Source: Luteolibacter sp. LG18
GTDB lineage: Bacteria > Verrucomicrobiota > Verrucomicrobiia > Verrucomicrobiales > Akkermansiaceae
DNA length: 64,000 nucleotides
Assembly (NCBI RefSeq): GCF_036322585.1
Contig: NZ_AP024600.1
Location: forward strand, 3,658,001 to 3,722,000
Reading direction: 5' to 3'
Shown: piece by piece, positions 17,477 through 26,527 of the stretch
How positions within the stretch are numbered: position 1 is the stretch's first letter
How the letters are laid out: every line of letters starts with the position of its first letter
Position numbers and translations under genes: made by a program
Notes under the pieces: model-generated
Told to the model about the DNA's origin: nothing
The model's input: only the letters and a program-made list of their open reading frames with translations
The model's database searches: none

Positions 17477-20400
17477 TCAGGGGGTGTCCGAAACGGTGGC
17501 GCGGATGAACACCCGGCTGTTGTCGATCGGACTGGAGAATGGAATGTAGAAGGACCGGTAGCTCCAGCCGCCATCCAGCGGCTTGTCCACGGGCAAGGTG
17601 CCCTGGACGTTGGCGATGTCGGTGGGATTGGTGACCGGGTCCACATTGACGGACCAATCGGTCAGGTCGATGCCGCCTTGGATGCGATAGACCACGCCAT
17701 CCTGCATGGTGGAGGTTTCTTCACCGGGGCCTCCGTTGAAAAGGGTGCCATTGCGCACGGGGAGGGTGATGGTGAGCACCGATTGCGAGCCCACCGTCGC
17801 GACCTTGGTCACGATCCGGCCGTCGTTGGTGGAGGACATCGGATTGCCATCGAACGCGAACTCATACAGGTTGTTGCGACCGTCGTGGTCCGGGTCGTCG
17901 GACAGGCCATTGTTGGTGCCCGCGGTGAGTCCTTTCGTGGATGCCCAGACGGCGTAAGGCGAGCCGCCCGCGGTCACCTGCAGGATGCCGGTACCGGTGA
18001 AGCGGGCGTCCTTGTGGTCCGCGGTGGAGGCAGGCGAACCCCAGGTGCCGGATGCCTGCTGGACACCGCCGATGAAGAGCTGTCCGACGGTGTCGGTGCC
18101 GGTGAAGTTCAGCTCCACCGTGGCACCGGAGTCGGCGACGTTCAGGATGGAGGAGTCCGCGAGCGTGGGATTGGTGAACGACAGGATGCCGGCGTTCACG
18201 GTGGTGTCACCGGAGTAGGTGTTCGCACCGGAGAGGATCGTCTTGCCCACGCCGTTCTGGATCACGGTGCCGGTGCCGGAGATGGCACTGGCCACGGTGA
18301 GGTTGGTGGTCGCGTCGCGGTTGAAGACGAGCACGCCGTTGTTCACCACTCCGTTTGAGCCGAGCGAGCCAGTGGCCCCGCCATTGCCGACCTGGAGGGT
18401 GCCCGCGGCGAGGGTGGTGAGGCCGGACCAGGTGTTGGCGCCGGTGAGGATGGTCTTGCCCGCGCCGTTCTGGGTGACCGTGCCGGTGCCGGTGAGATTG
18501 CCGGCGATGGTGATGGTGGAGGTGGCGTCGCGGTTGAGAACGAGGGCGGCGTTGTTGGTGATGTTGCCGGTGCCCGGGGTGCCGGAGGCCCCGCCGTCTC
18601 CGATCTGGAGGGTGCCCGCGCTGATGGTGGTGGTCCCGGACCAGGTGTTGGTGCCGGTGAGCAGGAGGGTGCCGGTGCCGGTTTTGGTGAGGCCGCCGGT
18701 GTTCGAGACCGTGCCGCTGATCGCGAGGTCGGCGGCGGTGTTGGCGGTGACATCGGCGACGTTGAAGTTGCCGGTGTTCACGAGGCTCACCTTGGCGCTG
18801 ATGGTGGTCGCGGTTGTGCCGGTGATGGCGATGTTGCTCGCCGCGCTGGTGCGGAATTCATTTACGCCGTTTACCGTAGCTCCGTTGAACGTGACCACGT
18901 TGAAATACTGCTCGCGGGTCAGGGTGAGGGTGCCGCCGTTGATCGTGACCGAATCGTTGAAGGTGACGTTGTCACCACCAAGCGCGTGCGGAGATGTGAC
19001 TTCGAGAGCCGCTCCCGCGTTCACGGTCACCGAGCCGGTGCCAAGGATCTTGTCGGTTCCGAACGCACCCGCTCCGACCTGGACGAGTCCCTGGTTCACG
19101 ATGATGGTGGTGGGCAGCATGTTGGCGGCCGCCCCGCCATTGAGGACGAGAGTGCCCGCGCCGGTCTTGGTGAGGGTCTGCCCCGTGCTCACGGAGAGGG
19201 CGGAGCTGAGGGTCAGGCTTCCGGCATCGCTCTGGATCTGGGTGGAACCGGTGAGGGTCACCGCGCCGCCATAGATGTTGGTGCCGCTCACATTCCGCAG
19301 CGCGCCATTGCCCGAATCACCGGTGCCGGCGATGGACAGGGTTTCGGCTCCGATGGTGATGCCGCCCTGGATTTCGAGCGCCGCGCCGGACGCGACCGTG
19401 GTTCCCGCGGCGGTGGTGCCGAGGGCGGTGGCGCTTTGGATGTTCAGCGTGCCCGCTCCGATGACGGTGGCTCCGGTGTAGGAATCGGCACCGGTGAGGG
19501 TGATAGTGCCGATGCCGGTCTTGCTGACGCTCACGCTGCCGGTGCCGTTGTCGGCGATGATGGAGCTGATCGAGGCCGGTATGGTGGAGGCATTGCCGAG
19601 GGCGAGGGAACCGGCGGTGTTGTCCGCGCCGCCCGCGGTGAGGGTGCCATCGGTGAGGGTGAGTCCGGCCGTGCCGGTGGCCGCGCCGATGCTGCCGGAA
19701 GGTCCGACCCGCAGGGTATTGCCGGTGCCGACCGAGACGGTGGCGGCACCATCGGTGGAGGTATTGTTCAGCGAGCTGATGTCGGTGGTCCCGGTGGCGG
19801 CCAGGATGACCGGACCGGTGGTGCCACCATTGAGGATGCGGATGTTCCGGCTGGCATCCGAGGTGATGATGCCACCGAGACGGAAGATATCGGTGAAGGC
19901 GGAGTAAACGATGATGTTGCCATTGCCATCGTTCGCGGCCTGCTGGCCGAGGATGGTGACACCGGGGAGGATGCCATTGACGTTCGGCGAGGTGGTGGTG
20001 GCGATGCCGAGGCCGCCGATGTCGAGCTGGCCGCTCACGCGGGTGATCGTGCCGAGCGCGATGGTCGCGGTGCCGGAGGTGCGGGTGAGCGAGACGGAGC
20101 CGTTGATGGTGGTGCCGGCGACGATTTCGTTGTGGCTGCCACCGGAGAGATCGAGGGTGCCCGCGGTGAGGATGAGCGTGCCTCCGTCCGGGAGCTTCGA
20201 GGTATTCGACGAGGAATAATCGAGCGTGAGGGTGTTCGAGCCGGCCTTGGTGACGCTGCCATTGCCGGTGATGGTATTGCTCAGCGTGACGGCATCGGAG
20301 CGGTTGATGGTCACGTTGCCGTTGTTGGTGATCGGCGTGTTGAGCGAGCCGGTGGTGCCGCCATTGCCGATCTGGAGGGTGCCGCCGTTGACGGTGGCGG

Positions 20401-22084
20401 TGCCGGACCAGGTGTTGGGACCGGCGAGGACCAGCGTGCCCGCATTGACCGTGCCACCGGCGATGGTGTTGGTGCCGCTGAGGGTGAGAGTGCCGGTTCC
20501 GCTCTTGGTGATGAGTCCGGAGCCGTTGGCCGCCAGGTCCGCCGCAGTGAGTGTGTAAATGTAGGCTGTGGCGGCGGTGGTGGAACCGCCGCCGGAGAAG
20601 GAGAAGGTGACGGTGTCCCCGGCGAGGTAACCCTTGCCCGGGCAGGTGAGAGTCACGCCGGTCACCACTCCGCCGGTCACCACCGCATTTGCCATCGCAC
20701 CGGTGCCGGTGCCGCTGGTGGTCACGGCGACGAGTGGCGCTCCGATGTAACCGGCACCTCCGGCGGAGGGAACGGAGATGGTGCCTCCGCTTGGATAAAT
20801 GCCGTTTCCAGTAGCGGTCTGGAGATTGCCGGAAATCGTGGCGGTGAAGGTCTGGCTGTCCACCGTCAAGCCGCCGTTGTAGACGTTGATGGTGTTCATC
20901 GTGTTGTCGATGAGCGTGAGGCCGGCGGCATTCGCCTTCAGGGTGCCACCATTGAGATTCAGGGTGCCGGTGGCGGTTCCGGTTCGGTTGATGCTGCCGG
21001 CGTTGAATTGAACCGTGCCGCTGTTGAGGTTCAGGATACCGGTCGGGGTTCCCGCACCTCCGGTTTGGATTCCGTTCGCGCTGTTGGCCACCACCGTGCC
21101 GTTGCCACCTGCGGCAGTGCCGATGTTCATCACACCCTTGGCGGTGCCGCCGTTGCCGAGGATGAACCAAAAGCTGCCGGAGGGCCCGTTCAAGGTTCCG
21201 CCGGTGATGGTCGCCACACCGGAGGGTGCGGTGCCTTGGTTGCCGCCGACGACGAAATAGCGGGTGCTGGTCACCGTTCCGCCGCTCTGGTTGAACACTC
21301 CGAGACCAGCGGTGTTGTCTCCAACCCGGATGCCCGAAGAGCCCGGGATATTCATCGTGCCACCGGAGATGGAGTAGGAGCCGTAGCCGCCGTTGCCGAC
21401 CATCAGGTAGGCCGCGTTGTTCATCCAACCCGTGGAACCGGAGGTCTGGTTGATCGCGCCAGCTCCGTTCGCGGAGGCTCCGGTACCGCCGAGGTTGACC
21501 GAGCCATAGTGATTCACGGTTCCGGAGGAACCAAGGTTCAGGACCGCACGGCTGCCGGAAGCGGTGCCCAGGTTCAGGCCGCCCGCCGTAGCGGTGCTGG
21601 TGAGGGCACCAGAACCCGTATAGGCCACCGTGCCAGCACTGATGGTGGTGTAGCCCGTGTAAGTGTTTACGCCTGACAAAGTCAGGGTGCCGGTGCCGGT
21701 TTTGGTGAGGCCGGTGGCGGCGGTGGTACCAAGGGTGCCGACGAGCGCCGAGGAGATGGAGGCATCGGCGTTGGCGACGAGCGCCGGAGTGGTGCCGGAA
21801 AGAGTGATGGTGTTGCCGCTGATCGTATAGCCCGCGTTGTTGAAGGTCAGGGCGTTCGCGTTGACCGCGGTGGTCAGCGTGATGGTGCCGATGCCGGTCG
21901 CGCCGAAGACAGCTTGGTCACCGGTGGCATTGCCCCAGATGGCGGCGGTCCAGTTGGTGGTGGTGGTGTCCCAGTTCGAATTGGTGCCGGCGTCCCAGGT
22001 GAAGACCGTGGCGTGGAGCGAAGGGGCGAGCAGCGCGAGGCAGATGAGGGTGGACGCGCGGGAGAAAAGACGGTGGGCTTTCAT
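17477..22084 (-). CDS. Giant exported protein with autotransporter-associated beta-strand repeats
   Basis: A 1535-aa protein starting MKAHRLFSRAST with a Sec signal peptide ending SLHA. The upstream extension of the frame is not needed. The bulk is Thr/Gly/Ser-rich beta-helix material. At least seven units fit the PATR pattern GxGTLxLxGxNTYxGxTTIxAGTLxxG, spaced irregularly from residue about 135 to about 1370. The C-terminal 150 residues hold SDDPDHDGRNNLYEFAFDGNP and a compact beta domain in place of an autotransporter barrel, so export must differ from classical type V. I infer a surface adhesin or matrix protein. It is downstream of, and in the same direction as, the FecR-like/sigma factor pair, separated by a terminator, and is a plausible target of that sigma factor. 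Confidence 0.85.
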   Translation of the reverse strand: MKAHRLFSRASTLICLALLAPSLHATVFTWDAGTNSNWDTTTTNWTAAIWGNATGDQAVFGATGIGTITLTTAVNANALTFNNAGYTISGNTITLSGTTPALVANADASISSALVGTLGTTAATGLTKTGTGTLTLSGVNTYTGYTTISAGTVAYTGSGALTSTATAGGLNLGTASGSRAVLNLGSSGTVNHYGSVNLGGTGASANGAGAINQTSGSTGWMNNAAYLMVGNGGYGSYSISGGTMNIPGSSGIRVGDNTAGLGVFNQSGGTVTSTRYFVVGGNQGTAPSGVATITGGTLNGPSGSFWFILGNGGTAKGVMNIGTAAGGNGTVVANSANGIQTGGAGTPTGILNLNSGTVQFNAGSINRTGTATGTLNLNGGTLKANAAGLTLIDNTMNTINVYNGGLTVDSQTFTATISGNLQTATGNGIYPSGGTISVPSAGGAGYIGAPLVAVTTSGTGTGAMANAVVTGGVVTGVTLTCPGKGYLAGDTVTFSFSGGGSTTAATAYIYTLTAADLAANGSGLITKSGTGTLTLSGTNTIAGGTVNAGTLVLAGPNTWSGTATVNGGTLQIGNGGTTGSLNTPITNNGNVTINRSDAVTLSNTITGNGSVTKAGSNTLTLDYSSSNTSKLPDGGTLILTAGTLDLSGGSHNEIVAGTTINGSVSLTRTSGTATIALGTITRVSGQLDIGGLGIATTTSPNVNGILPGVTILGQQAANDGNGNIIVYSAFTDIFRLGGIITSDASRNIRILNGGTTGPVILAATGTTDISSLNNTSTDGAATVSVGTGNTLRVGPSGSIGAATGTAGLTLTDGTLTAGGADNTAGSLALGNASTIPASISSIIADNGTGSVSVSKTGIGTITLTGADSYTGATVIGAGTLNIQSATALGTTAAGTTVASGAALEIQGGITIGAETLSIAGTGDSGNGALRNVSGTNIYGGAVTLTGSTQIQSDAGSLTLSSALSVSTGQTLTKTGAGTLVLNGGAAANMLPTTIIVNQGLVQVGAGAFGTDKILGTGSVTVNAGAALEVTSPHALGGDNVTFNDSVTINGGTLTLTREQYFNVVTFNGATVNGVNEFRTSAASNIAITGTTATTISAKVSLVNTGNFNVADVTANTAADLAISGTVSNTGGLTKTGTGTLLLTGTNTWSGTTTISAGTLQIGDGGASGTPGTGNITNNAALVLNRDATSTITIAGNLTGTGTVTQNGAGKTILTGANTWSGLTTLAAGTLQVGNGGATGSLGSNGVVNNGVLVFNRDATTNLTVASAISGTGTVIQNGVGKTILSGANTYSGDTTVNAGILSFTNPTLADSSILNVADSGATVELNFTGTDTVGQLFIGGVQQASGTWGSPASTADHKDARFTGTGILQVTAGGSPYAVWASTKGLTAGTNNGLSDDPDHDGRNNLYEFAFDGNPMSSTNDGRIVTKVATVGSQSVLTITLPVRNGTLFNGGPGEETSTMQDGVVYRIQGGIDLTDWSVNVDPVTNPTDIANVQGTLPVDKPLDGGWSYRSFYIPFSSPIDNSRVFIRATVSDTP

Positions 22085-22250
22085 GGGTATGTCAGATGGT
22101 TCAGCAATGAACGATCGGCCGTATGAATGCGGGGCCGACCCATGCGAACTGCCGGCCGACTCCCCAGGTTTAGTCGGGAGCGAAATTTTTTTCGCCCGGC
22201 GCGTGTTGTCACAGACCGGCACGGTGGCACCCACCGGGGGCCGTGCAGCC

Positions 22251-22287
22251 TGGAAAGAAAAAGGGGCCGTCGGATTTGACGGCCCCT
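22251..22287 (-). terminator. Terminator of the sigma/FecR-like operon
   Basis: A perfect 10-bp stem (22262-22271 with 22278-22287) is followed on the minus strand by the complement of GGAAAGAAAAA. It separates the FecR-like gene from the giant repeat gene. Confidence 0.85.
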
Positions 22288-22339
22288 GTGATTCGGTGGC
22301 CCGCGGCGGGGCCTGGACATCCGCGCGTGCGGCGGTCGC

Positions 22340-23701
22340 TCACGGATTGACGATCCGGACGGAAATGCGTTTCACCGCAATATCACCGCCATCCAGATTA
22401 TCAATCGCCAGGGAGGCCGGGGTTTTGTCGGACTGGAAGGGAAGCTCAGTGAGCTGGTGACCATCGGCGTGGAAGGAGATGCGCCCCGCGATGGGATCAC
22501 AACGCAGCACGATGCTCCTTTCCTCGAACACGGTGATCCCGGTGGCGGCGGATTCCTGGCCGGTGATATCGTTGCGGAGCTTCCAGCGGTGTCCGTCTCC
22601 CGCGGTGGCGAATGCCGTGCAGAGGGAGGTGCCGTCGGTTGCCTTGAGAGTGATGCCTTCGATGCCGCCCAGCCGCTCGCGCTTGTCCCACATTCTTGCC
22701 GGAGGCACCGTGAGCGCGGTCAATTCGGTGACATGCCGCGTGTTCCTGGTGGCAGCCGGAGCGAAGTCGGCCCGGATGTTCTTGAAGCCTTCGGAGGTAT
22801 CGAGCCTGCCATTGCCGACCTTGGTGGGGAGAAGCTCCCCGATGACCTTCCACGGGCCTCCCGTGTCGGCGGGTTTTCCGTCCAAGGGGGTGCCAGCGGG
22901 ATCGCTGAAGTCGTCCTCGAAGACAAGCGTGCCGGTCGCGGCCGGGGTGGTGGAATCCCGGCTATCGAGGGTCTCGTTTGCCTGCAGGATCGTCATCCCC
23001 TTGCCGTCCTGGCGGTCCACTTGGACCTGGCCGCTTGCCACCGAAATCAGGCAGGTGTGTGGTCCACTGAACTGAACCGTGAAATGGCTCACAGCGGGCT
23101 GGATGATCGCTCCGGCGGCCATGACCCTCAGGCCGGAATTGTCGGAGGTGGTGATGAACCCGGCCTGGCCATGGCGGACGATCACGGTGCCGTCGGCATC
23201 AGCCAGGGTCATTCCGGCAGGGGCCGTGAGACTGGCCTCGCTCGAGGAGCTGAAACGGACGGTGACCTGGCCGTCGGTGACGTCGAGGCGCTGGCCCGGC
23301 TTCAGCCGCACGGCGGTGGAGTCCGAGCCATCGATGGTGAAATGGCTGCCCGGTGATGAAGATAGGGCGACGGGATAGGGCCGCGAGATCTTCCAGACAA
23401 GCCCCGCCGCGCAGAGCACGAGGGCCGCGGCGGCCGCCTGCCAGATCCGGTGGCGGCGTGGTGGCGCGGCGGGAGTGAAGGGGACGGTCTTGTCCGCGGA
23501 GGCTTCTTCAGGCGCAGCCGCTCGCCCGGGTGTGCCGTGCAGGTCCACCAGCATCTGGTCGGTGCACAGCAGGTCGTAGTAGAGCCGCCGGGCTTTCGGA
23601 TCCTCAAGCAGGACTTCCTGGAGCTTGGCCTGGATCTCGGCGGTGATGGAGCCATCGAGGAGCTCGTGAATCCATTTTTCGGTTTCTCGCGATGGATTCA
23701 T
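22340..23701 (-). CDS. FecR-like membrane regulator with C-terminal LamG-like domain
   Basis: A 453-aa protein. Residues 1-60 (MNPSRETEKWIHELLDGSI...) form the cytosolic anti-sigma-like region, and a single transmembrane helix lies near 84-105 (IWQAAAAALVLCAAGLVWKI). Next comes a periplasmic FecR-type beta domain (RLKPGQRLDVTDGQVTVRF...). The C-terminal 200 residues look like a LamG/concanavalin-type fold (FEDDFSD, FHADGHQLTELPF). This architecture is typical of PVC-group partners of ECF sigma factors. Its ATG overlaps the sigma factor stop (ATGA at 23698-23701). It probably holds or modulates the sigma factor and senses a ligand, perhaps a glycan, outside the inner membrane. Confidence 0.8.
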   Translation of the reverse strand: MNPSRETEKWIHELLDGSITAEIQAKLQEVLLEDPKARRLYYDLLCTDQMLVDLHGTPGRAAAPEEASADKTVPFTPAAPPRRHRIWQAAAAALVLCAAGLVWKISRPYPVALSSSPGSHFTIDGSDSTAVRLKPGQRLDVTDGQVTVRFSSSSEASLTAPAGMTLADADGTVIVRHGQAGFITTSDNSGLRVMAAGAIIQPAVSHFTVQFSGPHTCLISVASGQVQVDRQDGKGMTILQANETLDSRDSTTPAATGTLVFEDDFSDPAGTPLDGKPADTGGPWKVIGELLPTKVGNGRLDTSEGFKNIRADFAPAATRNTRHVTELTALTVPPARMWDKRERLGGIEGITLKATDGTSLCTAFATAGDGHRWKLRNDITGQESAATGITVFEERSIVLRCDPIAGRISFHADGHQLTELPFQSDKTPASLAIDNLDGGDIAVKRISVRIVNP

Positions 23702-24243
23702 GGCAGTTCCGGTTGGAGTTTGCTTTCGATGCACCGCTTCAGCGATGCCCGGAGCTGGTGAAGGCGGGCCTTCAGGGTGCCGACGCTGCGGTTGGTGCTG
23801 CGGGCGAGATCCTCCAAAGACTGGCTCGACCAATAGCGATGGCGGATGAGTTCGGAGTCTTTTTCGGTCACCTGCGACAGGCAGTCCGTCAGCGCCCGAC
23901 GGCGCTCGGGGAGTTCGTCGACGACGGCGGGAAACTCCGTGGCGAAGAGGTCAAGGAGGGCCTCATCGAATGCGACGACACGGGACCGGCTGCGGGTGCG
24001 GAGGTAATGCTTCACTTCGAACCGGGCGACTTGGAAAGCCCAGTTTCTGAAACTTGAACCCAGGGTGAACTCGCTGCGTTTTTTCCAAAGCACGATGTTC
24101 ACCGCCTGCCGGATATCGGAAGCGGCATCGAAATCCCCCGAAAGGGTCCGGATCAAATAGAACAGGTCGACCTGGCAATGGGTCAGCTCACGGACGAATT
24201 CGTCCAGGCTGTCCTCTTCGGGTGCTGCGAGGTCGGTCTGCAT
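23698..24243 (-). CDS. ECF RNA polymerase sigma factor (Rhodopirellula/Verrucomicrobium type)
   Basis: A 181-aa sigma-70 family protein with only regions 2 and 4. Region 2 is at about 25-90 (DASDIRQAV-like core, FRNWAFQVARFEV). Region 4 is at about 120-175 (LPERRRALTDCLSQV, SLEDLARSTNRSVGTLKARLHQLR), whose last part is the helix-turn-helix. It corresponds to the TIGR02989 type of sigma factor common in Planctomycetes and Verrucomicrobia. It is coupled to the FecR-like gene by a 4-nt overlap and probably directs transcription of envelope genes in response to that sensor. The start MQTDLAAPEEDS is the first in-frame ATG. Confidence 0.9.
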   Translation of the reverse strand: MQTDLAAPEEDSLDEFVRELTHCQVDLFYLIRTLSGDFDAASDIRQAVNIVLWKKRSEFTLGSSFRNWAFQVARFEVKHYLRTRSRSRVVAFDEALLDLFATEFPAVVDELPERRRALTDCLSQVTEKDSELIRHRYWSSQSLEDLARSTNRSVGTLKARLHQLRASLKRCIESKLQPELP

Positions 24244-24324
24244 AGCGGCAGACCGCTTTAGCAGCCTCCCGGAAAATGCGCCATGGGATTTCGCGCGGAA
24301 AAAACCGGCGCGTGGTGGGGCGTG

Positions 24325-24882
24325 TCACTGCACGGGCAGTTCATCCGCCGGGACCACCGCGCGGGGTGGCAGGACTCCGTTGTCCTGGCGCGGCAGCGGA
24401 TCGAGCACGGACGGCCCCGCGTCACGGGTGGCGGAGGGCTCGTCGTTCTTGAGCTTCAGCGGGCGGAAGGACTGGGAATGGGTGTCGAGCCGGAACTGCA
24501 TCTCCATCAGGTCGCGGTTGGTTTCCGCCACCTGGTCGCGGAGGTCGCGGTTCTCCTGCTTGAGGGATTTGAGCTCCTCGAGCATGCCTTGGAAGAATTC
24601 CTTTGCGGGAGCGGAGGTGGTGTTGACGGGCCCCTGAGCCGGAGCGGCCGGAGCGGGACGGGCGGCGAGTTCCTGGGCCGGGGCCGTGGGTTTCGCTTTC
24701 GGCACCTCGGGCGCTGGCGCGGGCGCAGGCTTGGAAACCGGCGGGGTGACGACCACTTCCGGTGCGTGTTCCGCCTGCCAGGCGGTAACCTGCTGGTGCA
24801 CGGTCCACCAATGCTGGCCACCGATGGCGACCATGGAGGCGAGAGCGAGACCGCAGAATCCGGGGACAAGGGAGGATTTCAT
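24325..24882 (-). CDS. Membrane-anchored Pro-rich coiled-coil protein of the pilus-like locus
   Basis: A 185-aa protein with one N-terminal transmembrane segment (about 7-25), a Pro/Ala-rich linker (about 45-90, PKPAPAPAPEVPKAKP) and a clear coiled coil (about 95-135, MLEELKSLKQENRDLRDQV and onward). Its start overlaps the previous gene by 4 nt, placing it last in the scaffold transcription unit. The topology suits a periplasm-spanning connector. No family was recognised. Confidence 0.65.
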   Translation of the reverse strand: MKSSLVPGFCGLALASMVAIGGQHWWTVHQQVTAWQAEHAPEVVVTPPVSKPAPAPAPEVPKAKPTAPAQELAARPAPAAPAQGPVNTTSAPAKEFFQGMLEELKSLKQENRDLRDQVAETNRDLMEMQFRLDTHSQSFRPLKLKNDEPSATRDAGPSVLDPLPRQDNGVLPPRAVVPADELPVQ

Positions 24883-25751
24883 CGCTTCTTGGGAGAGGTG
24901 GGCTCTTTGACGGGCGTCGCAACCGGGGGCACGGGCTCCGGCTCGGGCGCGGGAAGGGAGGCGAGCAGTTGCTGGAGACGGTCGATGGCGTCACCGAGAT
25001 GCTTCGAATCGTCGTCGAGCTGGGCGACGGATTTGGCGAGGATGCCGCCGACCGCGCCGGGCTGGCTGTATCCCAGCGCGGGATCGAAGCCCGGCTCGTT
25101 CACGCTGAAGACTTCCTTGCCGTCCGCCAGCGGCACGAGGACGTGCGGGCGGATGTTGAGTGCGATCTTGGTGCCGGGCGCGAGTTCGACCTCTTTGTTG
25201 AAGGCGGGGGCGTTGCCCGAGGCATCGAACACCCAGCCGGTCGGCGGCGCTGCCAGCGGTTTGGCGGGGAAGGGGAACTTCAGCTTGATCTGGTTCGGGT
25301 CGATCGGACCCTTGCCGCCCTGCACGTCGACGACGCGGACGGTGACGCCTTTCTCCGGCTTTTCGGGGGCCGGGGGCAGCTCGTCCACCAGCAGCTTGGC
25401 GTCTTCCGGCGGCTTGCCGGTCACCAGCACGGGCGTGCCGTTGGCGTCTTCGACCGGTTTGTCGACCTTCGGCTCGGAGGGCTTGGGAGCCTTTGTTTCG
25501 ACGGGCTTGGACATTGCCTCGTCGTCCAGAGGTTCGCCCTGGGGCTTGACCACGGGCGGGATCGGTGGGGTTTCCGCATCGTCCAGCACCACGGTGACCT
25601 CGTTGGTCTTCGGGCGGTTGCCGGAGTCGAGCCGCTGGAAGGCATCGATGGCCCGGTCGCGCTCGCGGTCGGCCGGTTTCGGCTTGAGATCCTGGGCGAA
25701 GCACGTCGGAGCGCCGAAAAGCAGGGTGCAGAGGATCAGGCGCGGCTTCAT
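24879..25751 (-). CDS. Exported Pro-rich protein of the pilus-like locus
   Basis: A 290-aa protein with a signal peptide (MKPRLILCTLLFGAPTCFAQ). A long charged, Pro/Lys/Glu-rich region (about 20-130) precedes a folded part (about 135-250: GVTVRVVDVQGG, KFPFPAKPL, GTKIALNIRPHVLVPL), and the tail is a short coil plus a Pro-rich end. It overlaps both neighbours by 4 nt. The unknown folded part may bind the secretin or peptidoglycan; this is inference from position only. Confidence 0.6.
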   Translation of the reverse strand: MKPRLILCTLLFGAPTCFAQDLKPKPADRERDRAIDAFQRLDSGNRPKTNEVTVVLDDAETPPIPPVVKPQGEPLDDEAMSKPVETKAPKPSEPKVDKPVEDANGTPVLVTGKPPEDAKLLVDELPPAPEKPEKGVTVRVVDVQGGKGPIDPNQIKLKFPFPAKPLAAPPTGWVFDASGNAPAFNKEVELAPGTKIALNIRPHVLVPLADGKEVFSVNEPGFDPALGYSQPGAVGGILAKSVAQLDDDSKHLGDAIDRLQQLLASLPAPEPEPVPPVATPVKEPTSPKKR

Positions 25752-26527
25752 TTTCCGGAAGGTTGGAGGTTGATCGTCTCGGACGTGCCACCTGTGCCGA
25801 TGGGGGCGTTGCTACCGGGGCGGTCCTGGTTACCGAGCAGGGACGGGCTGTCCGCCTGGAGGCCGAGCACGGGAGTAGAGCGCTCCAAGAGCTGGTTCCA
25901 CGCATCTTCCAAGGCCACAGCCTCGGCACGCAGGGCGCGGGTCTTTTCCTGGTAGTCGGCGAGGCGGTTGAGCAGGTCGCGCGCGGTGGCGACTTCGGTC
26001 TTGGTCCAGCGCAGGTTGCGGCTGCGGTAGAGGACGGGCACCTTGAAATCGAGGCGCTTGATCACGCCGTTCGGGGCCTCGGCGGTCACCACGTGCTGGA
26101 CGCTGTAGTTGCTCTCCTCATAGGTGCCGCTGGTGGACACCGGCGGTTTCGCGGAACCGCGGGACTGCACCACGGCGGGATCGCCCGGCAGGCGGTCGCT
26201 GGCCGGGCCGATGGAGGCGATCGAAGGCGAGGTGCCGGCGGGAATCAGCGGGGCCTTCACCACCGCCGGGCTGGGGCCGGAGGCTGCAGGGCTGCCCGCG
26301 GGCGGGGCGATGATCACCGGCTTGGTGAGGTAGAGGTAGCAAAAGGCACCCGCCACCGCGGTGCTGGCCAGCAGCATCCAAGGATACACCCCGCGTGCGG
26401 GCGATGCGCTGTTCTTCCGGTTCGAGTTCGAACGGGGGCCACCGGTCTGGGGCAGGGCCGTGGGAAGGACGGAGGGACCGGCGGGGTGCCGGTCGAGCAT
26501 GCTGCCTTCTGCTGGAAGTGGTTTCAT
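25748..26527 (-). CDS. Single-span membrane protein of the pilus-like locus
   Basis: A 259-aa protein with a 45-residue basic cytosolic N-terminus, one transmembrane helix (about 48-68, VYPWMLLASTAVAGAFCYLY), a Pro/Ser-rich linker and a C-terminal domain with a helical stretch (ATARDLLNRLADYQEKTRALRAEA). The topology resembles bitopic alignment proteins of type II secretion and type IV pilus systems such as GspC or PilN/PilO, but no diagnostic motif was found. Four-nucleotide overlaps on both sides place it firmly in the operon. Confidence 0.6.
   Translation of the reverse strand: MKPLPAEGSMLDRHPAGPSVLPTALPQTGGPRSNSNRKNSASPARGVYPWMLLASTAVAGAFCYLYLTKPVIIAPPAGSPAASGPSPAVVKAPLIPAGTSPSIASIGPASDRLPGDPAVVQSRGSAKPPVSTSGTYEESNYSVQHVVTAEAPNGVIKRLDFKVPVLYRSRNLRWTKTEVATARDLLNRLADYQEKTRALRAEAVALEDAWNQLLERSTPVLGLQADSPSLLGNQDRPGSNAPIGTGGTSETINLQPSGK

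Noticed and set aside
18986..21676. Long open frame on the plus strand across the giant repeat gene
   Set aside because: It is antisense to the 1535-aa repeat protein, whose signal peptide and PATR units are unambiguous. The low-complexity GC-rich codons leave the opposite strand open by chance.
17477..22084. Repetitive DNA as a possible CRISPR array
   Set aside because: The repeats are degenerate, variable in length and in frame with protein beta-strand repeats; there are no constant spacers and no cas genes.
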